Positions 1 to 6,222 of a DNA stretch of 10,164 nt are shown here, in pieces. The notes beneath the pieces were generated by a model. That model was not told where the DNA came from. It did no database searches and saw nothing but the letters and a program-made list of their open reading frames with translations. Both the position numbers and the translations under genes were made by a program. Each line of letters begins with the position of its first letter. Within the stretch, counting starts at the first letter, position 1. Source of the stretch: an uncultured Eubacteriales bacterium (lineage in GTDB: Bacteria; Bacillota; Clostridia; Oscillospirales; Butyricicoccaceae); assembly GCA_934636325.1 (NCBI GenBank), contig CAKUAK010000076.1:1-10164 (forward strand), written 5' to 3'.

Positions 1-1132
1 ATTCTTCGTTGAAGTCGGCGTTGAACTTGGCAAGCAGAGCCTCCTTGCCCGGCAGACTGACCCCTGCGGGCAGCATGAGGTCCTTATCCTCGTCGCGGAC
101 GGCGAGACCGTAGGTCAGCTTCTTATCCTGAAAAGCGAGATTTTCGAAGAGGGAATTATACTCGGCTTCCTTCCAGGTCAGGGCCGATACATCGAAGAAG
201 AGCTGATCCCCGGTGGAGACGGCCTGATGGGTATCAGGGGCGTTGCCGCCGCCGTTATTCAGGGTGTGCAGACGCTCCTGCGCCTTGGGAGACATGGGCA
301 TATTGCCCGACAGCATTTCCTGAAGCAGCTTCTGCTCCTGCTTATAGGCCTGAAGCCACATCAGGCAGGAGGGCAGGCGCTCGTCCGTGCACTCTTTTAT
401 ATCACCGGTCTGCACGGCGTCCGACCCGCCCATCTGCCGCTGGGCATACCAGCGGGCCATGTAAATATCCATGGGAGTGTGCATGAAAAGCCAGCCGCAG
501 AGTTCGGCCGCCCTGTTGAAATCATCCGCCTTATAGGGCTTTTCCATGGCAAAGACCCAGGGGGTCAGCAAGAGCTTTTCGGCATCGATAGAGGCGAGAG
601 CGTCAAGCGAGCTTTTTTCCATCGCTCTTTCGCATCCGTCGAGTATCACAGCGGCTTCTTGCCTTGTCATGGCCTGTGCCGCCGCAAGAAACTTCTGATC
701 GATCTGGCCGTAATGCTCGGGATCCATCATTCCGTGTTTGGAGACACTTTCGTTATGCCTTTCGACGTCCTTCAGGCGTTTCCACTCTTTTTCGCAGGGG
801 TCGATTATGCCGGAGCGGTCATCCAGCGCCCCCAGCTTCTGCAGCTCGGCATCGATGGCTTTCATCTTTTGCAGATCTTCTTTTAAATACTCACGGAAGG
901 TATAGCTTGTCGAACGAGAGTCGCCGCAGACAAACTTGAGCTTATCGAAAAAGTTGTCCCTGACCGATTCAAGATTACGACGGTTATTGTTGATATCAGA
1001 CTGACGTTTGAGGCGGTCCTGCTTTTTCTGAGATCGTTTGAAGCTGAGGTTTTCCATAAATTGAAATCCATAGTAGAGCACCACAACTGCCAAAATGATT
1101 ATTACAACAATTTTAAGGAGTTGGTCATTCAT
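1..1132 (-). CDS. Membrane-anchored protein of unknown function, C-terminus beyond the window
   Basis: An open frame runs from the ATG at 1132 to the window edge, giving 377 codons with no stop. I do not recognise the family. The N-terminus (MNDQLLKIVVIIILAVVVLY) is one hydrophobic segment at about residues 6-25. A basic stretch follows (SFKRSQKKQDRLKRQ, about 30-44), so the bulk of the protein is probably cytoplasmic. The rest is soluble, mostly helical and charged; a region rich in Trp and aromatics lies at about residues 188-235. It is the fourth gene of the ATPase operon, 85 bases after the ATPase stop. No standard ribosome binding site sits at the usual distance; the best candidate, AAGGGG, lies in a hairpin loop 15 nt upstream. 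The start is chosen because it includes the membrane segment. A membrane anchor or receptor for the neighbouring ATPase is an inference from context only. Confidence 0.75.
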   Translation of the reverse strand, partial: MNDQLLKIVVIIILAVVVLYYGFQFMENLSFKRSQKKQDRLKRQSDINNNRRNLESVRDNFFDKLKFVCGDSRSTSYTFREYLKEDLQKMKAIDAELQKLGALDDRSGIIDPCEKEWKRLKDVERHNESVSKHGMMDPEHYGQIDQKFLAAAQAMTRQEAAVILDGCERAMEKSSLDALASIDAEKLLLTPWVFAMEKPYKADDFNRAAELCGWLFMHTPMDIYMARWYAQRQMGGSDAVQTGDIKECTDERLPSCLMWLQAYKQEQKLLQEMLSGNMPMSPKAQERLHTLNNGGGNAPDTHQAVSTGDQLFFDVSALTWKEAEYNSLFENLAFQDKKLTYGLAVRDEDKDLMLPAGVSLPGKEALLAKFNADFNEE

Positions 1133-1139
1133 ATTTTCC

Positions 1140-1161
1140 GCGGCAGACCCCTTTCTGCCGC
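1140..1161 (-). promoter_or_regulatory. Hairpin presenting a Shine-Dalgarno-like loop ahead of the membrane-protein gene
   Basis: An 8-bp perfect stem (1140-1147 with 1154-1161) encloses the six bases 1148-1153, which read AAGGGG on the minus strand. This is the only purine-rich, ribosome-binding-like stretch near the ATG at 1132. The linear spacing of 15 nt is long, but folding the stem would change the effective distance. A role in setting translation of the downstream gene relative to the ATPase is an inference. Confidence 0.4.
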
Positions 1162-1193
1162 TCCCTCTCTTTCTTTTTTGTGATCTTTATTAA

Positions 1194-1210
1194 ACGGCGC
1201 GCCGCGCCGT
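1194..1210 (-). terminator. GC-rich hairpin after the ATPase stop; weak terminator or mRNA-processing/attenuation hairpin
   Basis: A perfect 7-bp stem (1194-1200 with 1204-1210) with a 3-base loop begins 7 bases after the ATPase stop codon. On the minus strand it is followed by TTTAATAAAG, only a weak T-run. It could be a partial terminator that lowers expression of the next gene, or a 3' stabilising hairpin. A full terminator is unlikely because the next gene has no visible promoter of its own. Confidence 0.4.
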
Positions 1211-1217
1211 GGGATAC

Positions 1218-3776
1218 TTATTTGGGCTGGGGGATAAGGGCCAGCTGCTGCTCCAGGGCGTCGAGATAGCCCAGCGCCTCCTGAAGCTCCTGACGCAGGG
1301 GATGCTCTGTCTCCTTCGGCAGCCACAGCCGTTCAAGACGCCTGCATCGTCCTCGGGTCTGCTGGAGCTCGAGCATCAGGATATCCCGGTCGATGGCACA
1401 GACCTCGGCCTCGTGGAGGTCGACTGCTTCGAGATAACGCTTGAGCAGGGCCTGTACACGGTCATCGAGGGGGAAGAGCTCGCGGTCCTTCCAGCACCAG
1501 AAGGCCATCCGGGTCGACCTGACGCGGGGCTCGGTGGTCCAGAGGGCTTCATAGAGCCGGAGATCGTCTGAGACCTCGAAGTCGAGCTTGGGCGCTTTCC
1601 ATTCGGCCACCTGCATCTCAAAAGGCTTCTGGGTGCGCTCGTGATAGATAAAGGCGCGGCCGGTCGAGAATGAGGCCATGCGTTCCATCTGCACCGGAGA
1701 GGCCGAGATTGCCGAGCCGATCTGCTCGCGGTCGTCCTGGGCGGTCAGGCGGTGGACCAGCTTGAGGCCCGTGTTCTTGGTGACCTCTCCGGCCAGAGCC
1801 GTCGGAAGCTGATCGGCGATTATGATGGCTTCGCGCAGGGCCCTGACCTCGGCCAGCATCTTTACGATATACGCTGTGGCCGATATCTTGGGATCGACGC
1901 TGTCGGCACCGACCTGCTGGGTCGAGGGGGCGATGATATTGTGGGCCTCTTCGATAAAGGTGACATGGCGTACCGGCATGGGCGCTCCGTTTTCGTCCCG
2001 CCCCCCGGCGGGGTCGGCCCGCAGGGATTCCAGCAGATAGTGGCAGACTAGCAACACAAAGAAGTTCTTGGCCTGCTCGCCGAGGACCTCCAGCTCTACC
2101 ACCGCCGATACACGCAGCCACTCGTCTGGCTTCAGGGTAGAGGCGTGGACATTGAAGAGCTCTCCGGCGTCGCGTTCCATAAGGCCGCCGAGGCGCACCT
2201 GAAGAAAGGCCCGGACATTGCCCTTCAGCTCGCCGTCATAGCTCGAAGCGTCGATCTCGCGGCTCAGGTTGTCATATACGTCCTGTAGGCTGGGATAGGC
2301 AAGACGGCCGCTGCCGTCGTTTTCGTCCTCGATGTCCCAGCCCCGGTCGGTGTAGGCGCTCTGGATGGCGCTGCTCAGGAACTTATATGTGGGGCCTTCC
2401 AGCGTGAATGAGCCCTCAAAGACCTCCAACAGGGCGTTGATATGCTCGCTCAGCCGCACGCCCTTGGGGAACTCCAGCGGGTTCATCCGCAGGGGGAAGC
2501 GGCTTTGCAGATGGGGCGAGAAGAGATAGGCATCCCGGAACTCGGGGCGGCCCAGCAGGGCACGGTATTCCTTTTTGGCCGGTTCGAGGGCCAGAAAGGG
2601 GATACCCTTATGGCGCAGCTCGGTGGCCAGATGGAGCATGGTATTGGTCTTGCCCGCGCCCGGCATGCCGGTAAAAAATGCATGGCGGGGAAGATCCTTT
2701 ACCCGGAAGTTCACGGGATAGCCGTTCATGTCCCGGCCCAGATAGATGCCGTCGGCCTCCTGCCGCGGGGCGGTCTCCTTGGGTATCTCTATGGTCTCGC
2801 CGTCATAAAGTGCCGGCAGACGGAAGAAGGGGACCGCGTCCTCGAAGCTGTAGGTGGTCGACCAGCTTTTCAGCGCCGCCTGGGCAGGGAAGAAGCAATA
2901 GGCCTCGGCCTGTGCGCCCATGCGGCTCGTGGGGTGGAAAAGGCCGTCGGCGTCGGGCTTGATGGCGGCGGTGGCAAAGTCGCCCTTGCTGATCGCCTCA
3001 GCACCGGCGGCATTGAGCAGGGCCTTGGCCTGAAAGGCGCTGTCGGCAAAGCTGTAGAGATTCACCCGGAAGTGGGGGGCCGTTTCGATGCTCTCGATCC
3101 ATTCCTCGTATGCGCGGCAGATCTCCTGGGCATAGCTGTCGGCCCGCAGGCTTTCCGAATCGCGCATCAGCTTGATGTCATTCTGGCCGCGAAGATCACG
3201 CATCACGGGAGCAAGGGCGCTGCGTGTCTCGGCCACGGCCGAGACCGGATAGAGGTCGACGCGGAAGGCGCAGGCCGCCGGGGGATCATAGGCCTGACCC
3301 ACCGTTTCCATCATGCGGAAGAGGTCATAGAGCCGGGCGTTTTCGTTCATCTCCCAGGCGGGAACATCATGGACCGCCTGGCTCTGCCCGGTCATGGGGT
3401 TAAAGACCGACGCCAGACGCTCGCGCTTGGTCAGGGTAGCGCCGGCAGGGAAGTCTGCCTCCGGGGGCGCCGCCGGATGAAAATGAAAGAAATCGTTCAG
3501 CGGGGACTTGTGCAGCAGCGGCTCCATCTGCAGCAGCGCCGCATCCTTGCCCTGAAGCATGAGATATACTCCCATGCGGTGTCCGGCAGTCTCCGCCGGG
3601 CGGTATGTATACAGTAGATGGAAGCTGGCCGAGCATTCCGTGCATATGCCATGCCATTGACGCAGAAAGCTCTCGTGCCGCTTGAGCACGCCGTCGACAC
3701 CGGTGTCGGCCAGCGATTGATATTTGGTCAGGGTAAGATCGGGGATCTCCTCCAACCGAAATGAGATAACGCTCAT
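1218..3776 (-). CDS. FtsK/HerA-superfamily ATPase (DUF87/HerA-like pumping ATPase)
   Basis: The 852-residue protein has a family-specific N-terminal region (about 1-330) and a HerA/VirB4-like ATPase core (about 340-730). The Walker A motif GMPGAGKT is at 370-377, in the context RHAFFTGMPGAGKTN. The Walker B motif HVTFIEEAHN is at 604-613, with tandem acidic residues. The sensor strand IIIADQ is at 651-656. A downstream segment (TKNTGLKLVHRL, about 666-677) carries basic residues typical of the arginine-finger region. An FFRLP element and an LGR...NGYPV strand precede Walker A. The C-terminal tail (about 735-852) is charged and helical. Proteins of this superfamily form hexameric rings that move DNA or protein using ATP. 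A GAGGA ribosome binding site lies 6 nt before the ATG, and 27 bp separate it from the upstream coiled-coil gene. No HerA partner nuclease (NurA) is visible in the window, so the canonical HerA-NurA DNA-repair role is not supported. The substrate is unknown. Confidence 0.85.
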   Translation of the reverse strand: MSVISFRLEEIPDLTLTKYQSLADTGVDGVLKRHESFLRQWHGICTECSASFHLLYTYRPAETAGHRMGVYLMLQGKDAALLQMEPLLHKSPLNDFFHFHPAAPPEADFPAGATLTKRERLASVFNPMTGQSQAVHDVPAWEMNENARLYDLFRMMETVGQAYDPPAACAFRVDLYPVSAVAETRSALAPVMRDLRGQNDIKLMRDSESLRADSYAQEICRAYEEWIESIETAPHFRVNLYSFADSAFQAKALLNAAGAEAISKGDFATAAIKPDADGLFHPTSRMGAQAEAYCFFPAQAALKSWSTTYSFEDAVPFFRLPALYDGETIEIPKETAPRQEADGIYLGRDMNGYPVNFRVKDLPRHAFFTGMPGAGKTNTMLHLATELRHKGIPFLALEPAKKEYRALLGRPEFRDAYLFSPHLQSRFPLRMNPLEFPKGVRLSEHINALLEVFEGSFTLEGPTYKFLSSAIQSAYTDRGWDIEDENDGSGRLAYPSLQDVYDNLSREIDASSYDGELKGNVRAFLQVRLGGLMERDAGELFNVHASTLKPDEWLRVSAVVELEVLGEQAKNFFVLLVCHYLLESLRADPAGGRDENGAPMPVRHVTFIEEAHNIIAPSTQQVGADSVDPKISATAYIVKMLAEVRALREAIIIADQLPTALAGEVTKNTGLKLVHRLTAQDDREQIGSAISASPVQMERMASFSTGRAFIYHERTQKPFEMQVAEWKAPKLDFEVSDDLRLYEALWTTEPRVRSTRMAFWCWKDRELFPLDDRVQALLKRYLEAVDLHEAEVCAIDRDILMLELQQTRGRCRRLERLWLPKETEHPLRQELQEALGYLDALEQQLALIPQPK

Positions 3777-3803
3777 ATTTGTTCCTCACTCTTCCGCGGC
3801 GAT

Positions 3804-4331
3804 TTAGACCGGTTTGTTCTTTATCCGGTTCAGCTGCTCTGCAAGCAGCTTCTTCTGTTCATCCATCTTTTGTTTTGTTTCGTTTTGCAGCTGCTGCAGA
3901 CTTTGGCTCTCTTTCGAAATGCTGTCGCCGACCGAAGCCGCGTCGACGTCGGTGGCGGCCTCCATCTTCATTTTTTTGAACTCGGCCTCTTCGGCGTTGA
4001 GATCCGAGATCGCATCCGACATATCGTCCATGTCATCATCAAGCTCCTGCTCGATCCGCTGCTGCTCCTGGGTCACATCCTGGTCATACTGCTGCTGAAG
4101 CTCGGTGATCTTGGCCTTGATCTCGTTGATGAGGGCGGCCTTTTTATCCTCTGACACATTGATGCCGCGGATCTTTTCGATTCTCGATTCAAGGGCGTTT
4201 TTTTCCGATTCGAACTTTGTGCCCAGCTCCTTCAGTTTCTTGCTTTCGCCGAGATGCTTATCCATTATGTCCTCGTAATTCGTGCCATTCATTTTTTCAC
4301 TGAGGGTGAGCCGCTTTACCATGTGGGCCAT
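3804..4331 (-). CDS. Acidic coiled-coil protein, paralogue of the preceding gene (175 aa)
   Basis: I do not recognise a named family. The protein is almost wholly helical and highly charged, with heptad-like stretches at about residues 28-128 and 138-170. It has no signal peptide or membrane segment. Residues 32-88 align without gaps to residues 24-80 of the 167-aa product encoded at 4363-4866. Shared elements include KNxLExR, KIRG, KAxLIxEI and an identical QYDQDVTQ (81-88). The acidic run DDDMDDMSD follows at about 98-106. The start is well supported: AGGAGG lies 8 nt before the ATG. It sits 31 bp after its paralogue and 27 bp before the ATPase, so the three are surely co-transcribed. It could be a structural partner, adaptor or substrate of the ATPase; that is inference. 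Confidence 0.8.
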   Translation of the reverse strand: MAHMVKRLTLSEKMNGTNYEDIMDKHLGESKKLKELGTKFESEKNALESRIEKIRGINVSEDKKAALINEIKAKITELQQQYDQDVTQEQQRIEQELDDDMDDMSDAISDLNAEEAEFKKMKMEAATDVDAASVGDSISKESQSLQQLQNETKQKMDEQKKLLAEQLNRIKNKPV

Positions 4332-4362
4332 ATTGTTTTCCTCCTGCCGTATTTCAAATCTT

Positions 4363-4866
4363 TCAGACCTTTGGCTGCTGACGTATGCTTTCCTGCTGGA
4401 GCCGTGCGTCGGCCTGTATATCGTTCATCCGTCTGATGGTGTCGGCCTGTTCTTCACGAAGACGCTGACGTTCCTTTTCGGTCATCTCGGTGACTGAGCG
4501 GAGATCGATGTTGGAGGCCTCCATCTTGGCCTCGCGCAGATTCGCGGCCAGCTCTTCAAGCTCGCGGTCGCGTTCTTCGGCCTCAGCGCGGTCCTCTTCG
4601 CTTTCGCGGGCCAGCTCGGCCTGCTTTTGCGTCACATCCTGGTCATACTGCTCGCGCAGCTGCTCGATCGCGCCTTCTATCTCGGCGATCAGATCGGCCT
4701 TCCGTTCATCGGTCAGCACAAGACCGCGGATCTTTTTAAGTCTTTCTTCAAGGACGTTTTTGTCCCGCAGGAAGCGCTCGCCAAGCTCGTGGAGCTCTTT
4801 CATATCCTTTTCGCGGATCTCCGCGCGCTGTTCGAGCTCGGGGCGTGTTTTTCCCAATTCGTTCAT
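4363..4866 (-). CDS. Charged coiled-coil protein, first gene of the ATPase operon (167 aa)
   Basis: No named family is recognised. The protein is predicted to be one long charged helix or coiled coil, with Glu/Arg-rich repeats at about residues 84-115 (EEDRAEAEERDRELEEL). There is no membrane segment or signal peptide. It is a tandem paralogue of the 175-aa product at 3804-4331, sharing KELxELG, KNxLExR, KKIRG, KAxLIAEI and QYDQDVTQ (73-80). The two differ at their N-termini and in the C-terminal third. This gene ends basic and Gln-rich (LQQESIRQQPKV); its paralogue is more acidic in the middle. AGAGGA lies 7 nt before the ATG. It is the promoter-proximal gene, roughly 58 nt from the expected transcription start. 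Being first, it is probably the most abundant product of the operon, which would suit a structural or substrate protein; that is inference. Confidence 0.8.
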   Translation of the reverse strand: MNELGKTRPELEQRAEIREKDMKELHELGERFLRDKNVLEERLKKIRGLVLTDERKADLIAEIEGAIEQLREQYDQDVTQKQAELARESEEDRAEAEERDRELEELAANLREAKMEASNIDLRSVTEMTEKERQRLREEQADTIRRMNDIQADARLQQESIRQQPKV

Positions 4867-4885
4867 GCTTCATTCCTCTCTTTTT

Positions 4886-4902
4886 CATCGCACGGGGCGA
4901 TG
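4886..4902 (-). promoter_or_regulatory. Leader hairpin just upstream of the first operon gene
   Basis: A perfect 6-bp stem (CATCGC, 4886-4891, with GCGATG, 4897-4902) and a 5-base loop lie in the leader between the promoter and the AGAGGA ribosome binding site. On the minus strand the stem is followed by AAAAAGAG, so it is not a terminator for the operon. It may stabilise the mRNA 5' end or affect ribosome access. Confidence 0.35.
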
Positions 4903-4930
4903 CTTTTATCCGAAAAAATCCCATAACTTC

Positions 4931-4959
4931 AGTATACAGAGAACTGAAAAAATTGTCAA
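4931..4959 (-). promoter_or_regulatory. Sigma-A-type promoter of the coiled-coil/ATPase operon
   Basis: Read on the minus strand, a perfect -35 TTGACA (4954-4959) is followed by exactly 17 bp and a -10 TATACT (4931-4936), one mismatch from TATAAT. The predicted start is near 4924, leaving a leader of about 58 nt before the ATG at 4866. The spacer is AT-rich. An AT-rich tract and the GAATGAAA repeat array lie immediately upstream, where an UP element or activator site would be. This promoter implies vegetative expression rather than purely sporulation-specific expression. Confidence 0.85.
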
Positions 4960-4966
4960 TTTATAC

Positions 4967-4998
4967 GAATGAAAGAATGAAAGAATGAAAGAATGAAA
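4967..4998. repeat. Four perfect tandem copies of an 8-bp repeat (GAATGAAA)
   Basis: Four uninterrupted GAATGAAA units occupy 4967-4998. On the operon strand they read TTTCATTC and lie 7 bp upstream of the -35 box, at about -45 to -75. Tandem short repeats of this kind can change copy number by slipped-strand replication. Here each 8-bp step would also rotate any upstream protein-binding site relative to the promoter. Confidence 0.9.
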
Positions 4999-5103
4999 TA
5001 AATTACTGATAATAGTATAAAGATTCCATAAAGAAGGTAACAATTTATGCTGTTTGTGACCTCTTGACAGAAATGTATGGAACCGCAGCGGTGAGGGCAG
5101 GGG

Positions 5104-5796
5104 CTATTCATCGCCGAACTCGGCCCGAAGCTTCTCAAGGGCACGCTTTTCGATACGTGATACATAGCTTCGTGATATGCCGTGGGCGGCGGCGATCTCA
5201 CGTTGGGTCATGGGTTCGCGGCCATAGAGGCCGTAGCGCGCGATGATGATCTCCCTTTCACGCGGTTCGAGATGGGAAAAGAGGTATTTATAAAGCCTGG
5301 TGCGGCTTTCGTCGTATTCGATATCGTCGAGCATGGTGTCGTCACAGCTGATGACGTCCATGAGGGAGAGTGCGTTGCCGTCCTTGTCGCTGTCTATCGG
5401 TTCGGACAGCGACACCTCTCCGGCCCGTTTCCGCACCGAGCGAAAATACATAAGAATCTCATTTTCTATACACCTCGCGGCGTAGGTGGCAAGGCGTACT
5501 CCCTTTTTGCCGTTGAAAGAGCATACCGCCTTTATAAGCCCGACCGTCCCGATGGAAATGAGATCGTCATGCTCTTCGTTGGAGGCGTAGTATTTTTTTA
5601 CGATATGGGCCACCAGACGCAGATTATGCTCAATAAGTATATTTCGGGCCTCCGTGTCGCCCTCGGCGGCCAGGGCCAGATATTTGTCCTCCTCTTCGTG
5701 GGTGAGGGGACGCGGGAACACTCCAGATTGCGATGAAACCTTGAGTATCATCAGCGTACCGGCAGATAGTATCCCGAACAGCCATGCAAGAAACAA
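5104..5796 (-). CDS. sigK: Sporulation sigma factor pro-sigma-K
   Basis: The product is the late mother-cell RNA polymerase sigma factor, made as an inactive, membrane-tethered precursor that is cleaved during sporulation. From the TTG at 5796 it has 230 residues, close to the length I recall for the Bacillus protein. The hydrophobic pro-sequence is at about residues 2-20. The mature part begins near SSQSGVFPRPL. Region 2 is diagnostic: ARNILIEHNLRLVAHIVKK (about 50-68), DLISIGTVGLIKA (78-90) and ATYAARCIENEILMYFR (103-119). Region 4 carries REREIIIARYGLYG and the helix-turn-helix MTQREIAAAHGISRSYVSRI (about 196-215). An ATG 39 bp upstream at 5835 is possible but has no ribosome binding site; the TTG has GGAGGG 6 nt before it. 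The gene is whole, with no skin-type insertion between regions. No vegetative promoter is evident upstream, as expected for a sporulation gene. Confidence 0.93.
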   Translation of the reverse strand: MFLAWLFGILSAGTLMILKVSSQSGVFPRPLTHEEEDKYLALAAEGDTEARNILIEHNLRLVAHIVKKYYASNEEHDDLISIGTVGLIKAVCSFNGKKGVRLATYAARCIENEILMYFRSVRKRAGEVSLSEPIDSDKDGNALSLMDVISCDDTMLDDIEYDESRTRLYKYLFSHLEPREREIIIARYGLYGREPMTQREIAAAHGISRSYVSRIEKRALEKLRAEFGDE

Positions 5797-5802
5797 GAAT
5801 AT

Positions 5803-5808
5803 CCCTCC
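5803..5808 (-). promoter_or_regulatory. Ribosome binding site deciding the TTG start of sigK
   Basis: GGAGGG on the minus strand lies 6 nt upstream of the TTG at 5796. The first in-frame ATG (5835) is preceded by CATCTATCCAAAT, with nothing like a Shine-Dalgarno sequence. The TTG start also places the conserved FPRPL segment at nearly the same distance from the N-terminus as FPQPL in Bacillus pro-sigma-K. Confidence 0.8.
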
Positions 5809-5886
5809 GTTCGTTTTGTCTACACTTCTTACCATATTTGGATAGATGTGGTTTTGTGCAAGTACACTTTAATGCCGGAGGGCTAT

Positions 5887-5916
5887 AAAAAATCTCTCCC
5901 CGGGATGGGGAGAGAT
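5887..5916 (-). terminator. Strong intrinsic terminator of the ABM-fold gene
   Basis: A perfect 10-bp stem (5892-5901 with 5907-5916) and a 5-base loop are followed on the minus strand by TTTTTT (5892-5887). It ends transcription from the small monooxygenase-like gene and insulates sigK from it. On the plus strand the stem is preceded, not followed, by the A/T run, so it acts in one direction. Confidence 0.9.
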
Positions 5917-5939
5917 ACACGGAAGCGATCCTTGTGCTT

Positions 5940-6222
5940 TTATTCTACGTCGTATTTTTCGTCCGCCAGCTTAAGATCATACTTTTTGATCAGATCCAGC
6001 AAAGCGGCCATCATGGGTGTGGCGTGATGTGTGTCGAGGGCAGCCTGACTTGCCCATTTCTCCGTGAGGAGCAGGCCGTTCTTCGGCAGGGCGGGAAGGT
6101 AGAAATCAAAAGCCGTCCTCCTCGGCTATTTTCTGAAGATCGCCGGAATCGGAGAGGGTCTTTACCATTTCAAGAAGATCCTTCTGCTCGCCGGAAAAGT
6201 GAATGAGTTCGATGACAGCCAT
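5940..6222 (-). pseudogene. Antibiotic-biosynthesis-monooxygenase (ABM)-fold protein, frame interrupted
   Basis: Small ABM-fold (dimeric alpha/beta barrel) protein of the YgiN-like group; such proteins are about 95-100 aa and often act on quinones or other aromatics. The ATG at 6222 has AGGAGG 7 nt upstream. Frame one gives 38 residues, MAVIELIHFSGEQKDLLEM... to ...KIAEEDGF, then TGA at 6106-6108. Shifting +1 within the TTTT there continues as FDFYLPALPKNG, LLLTEKWASQAALDTHHATP and on to KYDVE, ending in TAA at 5940. The EKW and the H..TP motif are typical of the family. The join is GGC TTT TGA T, so one base must be skipped. Compared with relatives as I recall them, about three residues of the G-x-x-x-Y/F turn are also missing, which favours a small deletion. 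Programmed +1 frameshifting or a sequencing error remain possible. No promoter is visible upstream. Confidence 0.7.

Noticed and set aside
227..886. A 219-codon open frame on the plus strand.
   Set aside because: It is antisense to the membrane-anchored protein gene at 1-1132, whose frame is open throughout and continues the operon.
2442..3617. A 391-codon open frame on the plus strand.
   Set aside because: It lies entirely antisense to the HerA-like ATPase gene, has no family features and no ribosome binding site, and is expected from codon bias in GC-rich DNA.
5072..5079. CATACATT on the minus strand, resembling a sigma-E -10 element ahead of the ATPase operon.
   Set aside because: No ATATT-like -35 occurs 14-15 bp upstream, and the operon has a far better vegetative promoter closer to its first gene.
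5838..5868. TTGCAC and TATGGT on the minus strand upstream of sigK as a vegetative promoter.
   Set aside because: The spacer is 19 bp and both boxes are poor. sigK is expected to use sigma-E/sigma-K promoters, which I could not identify with confidence either.
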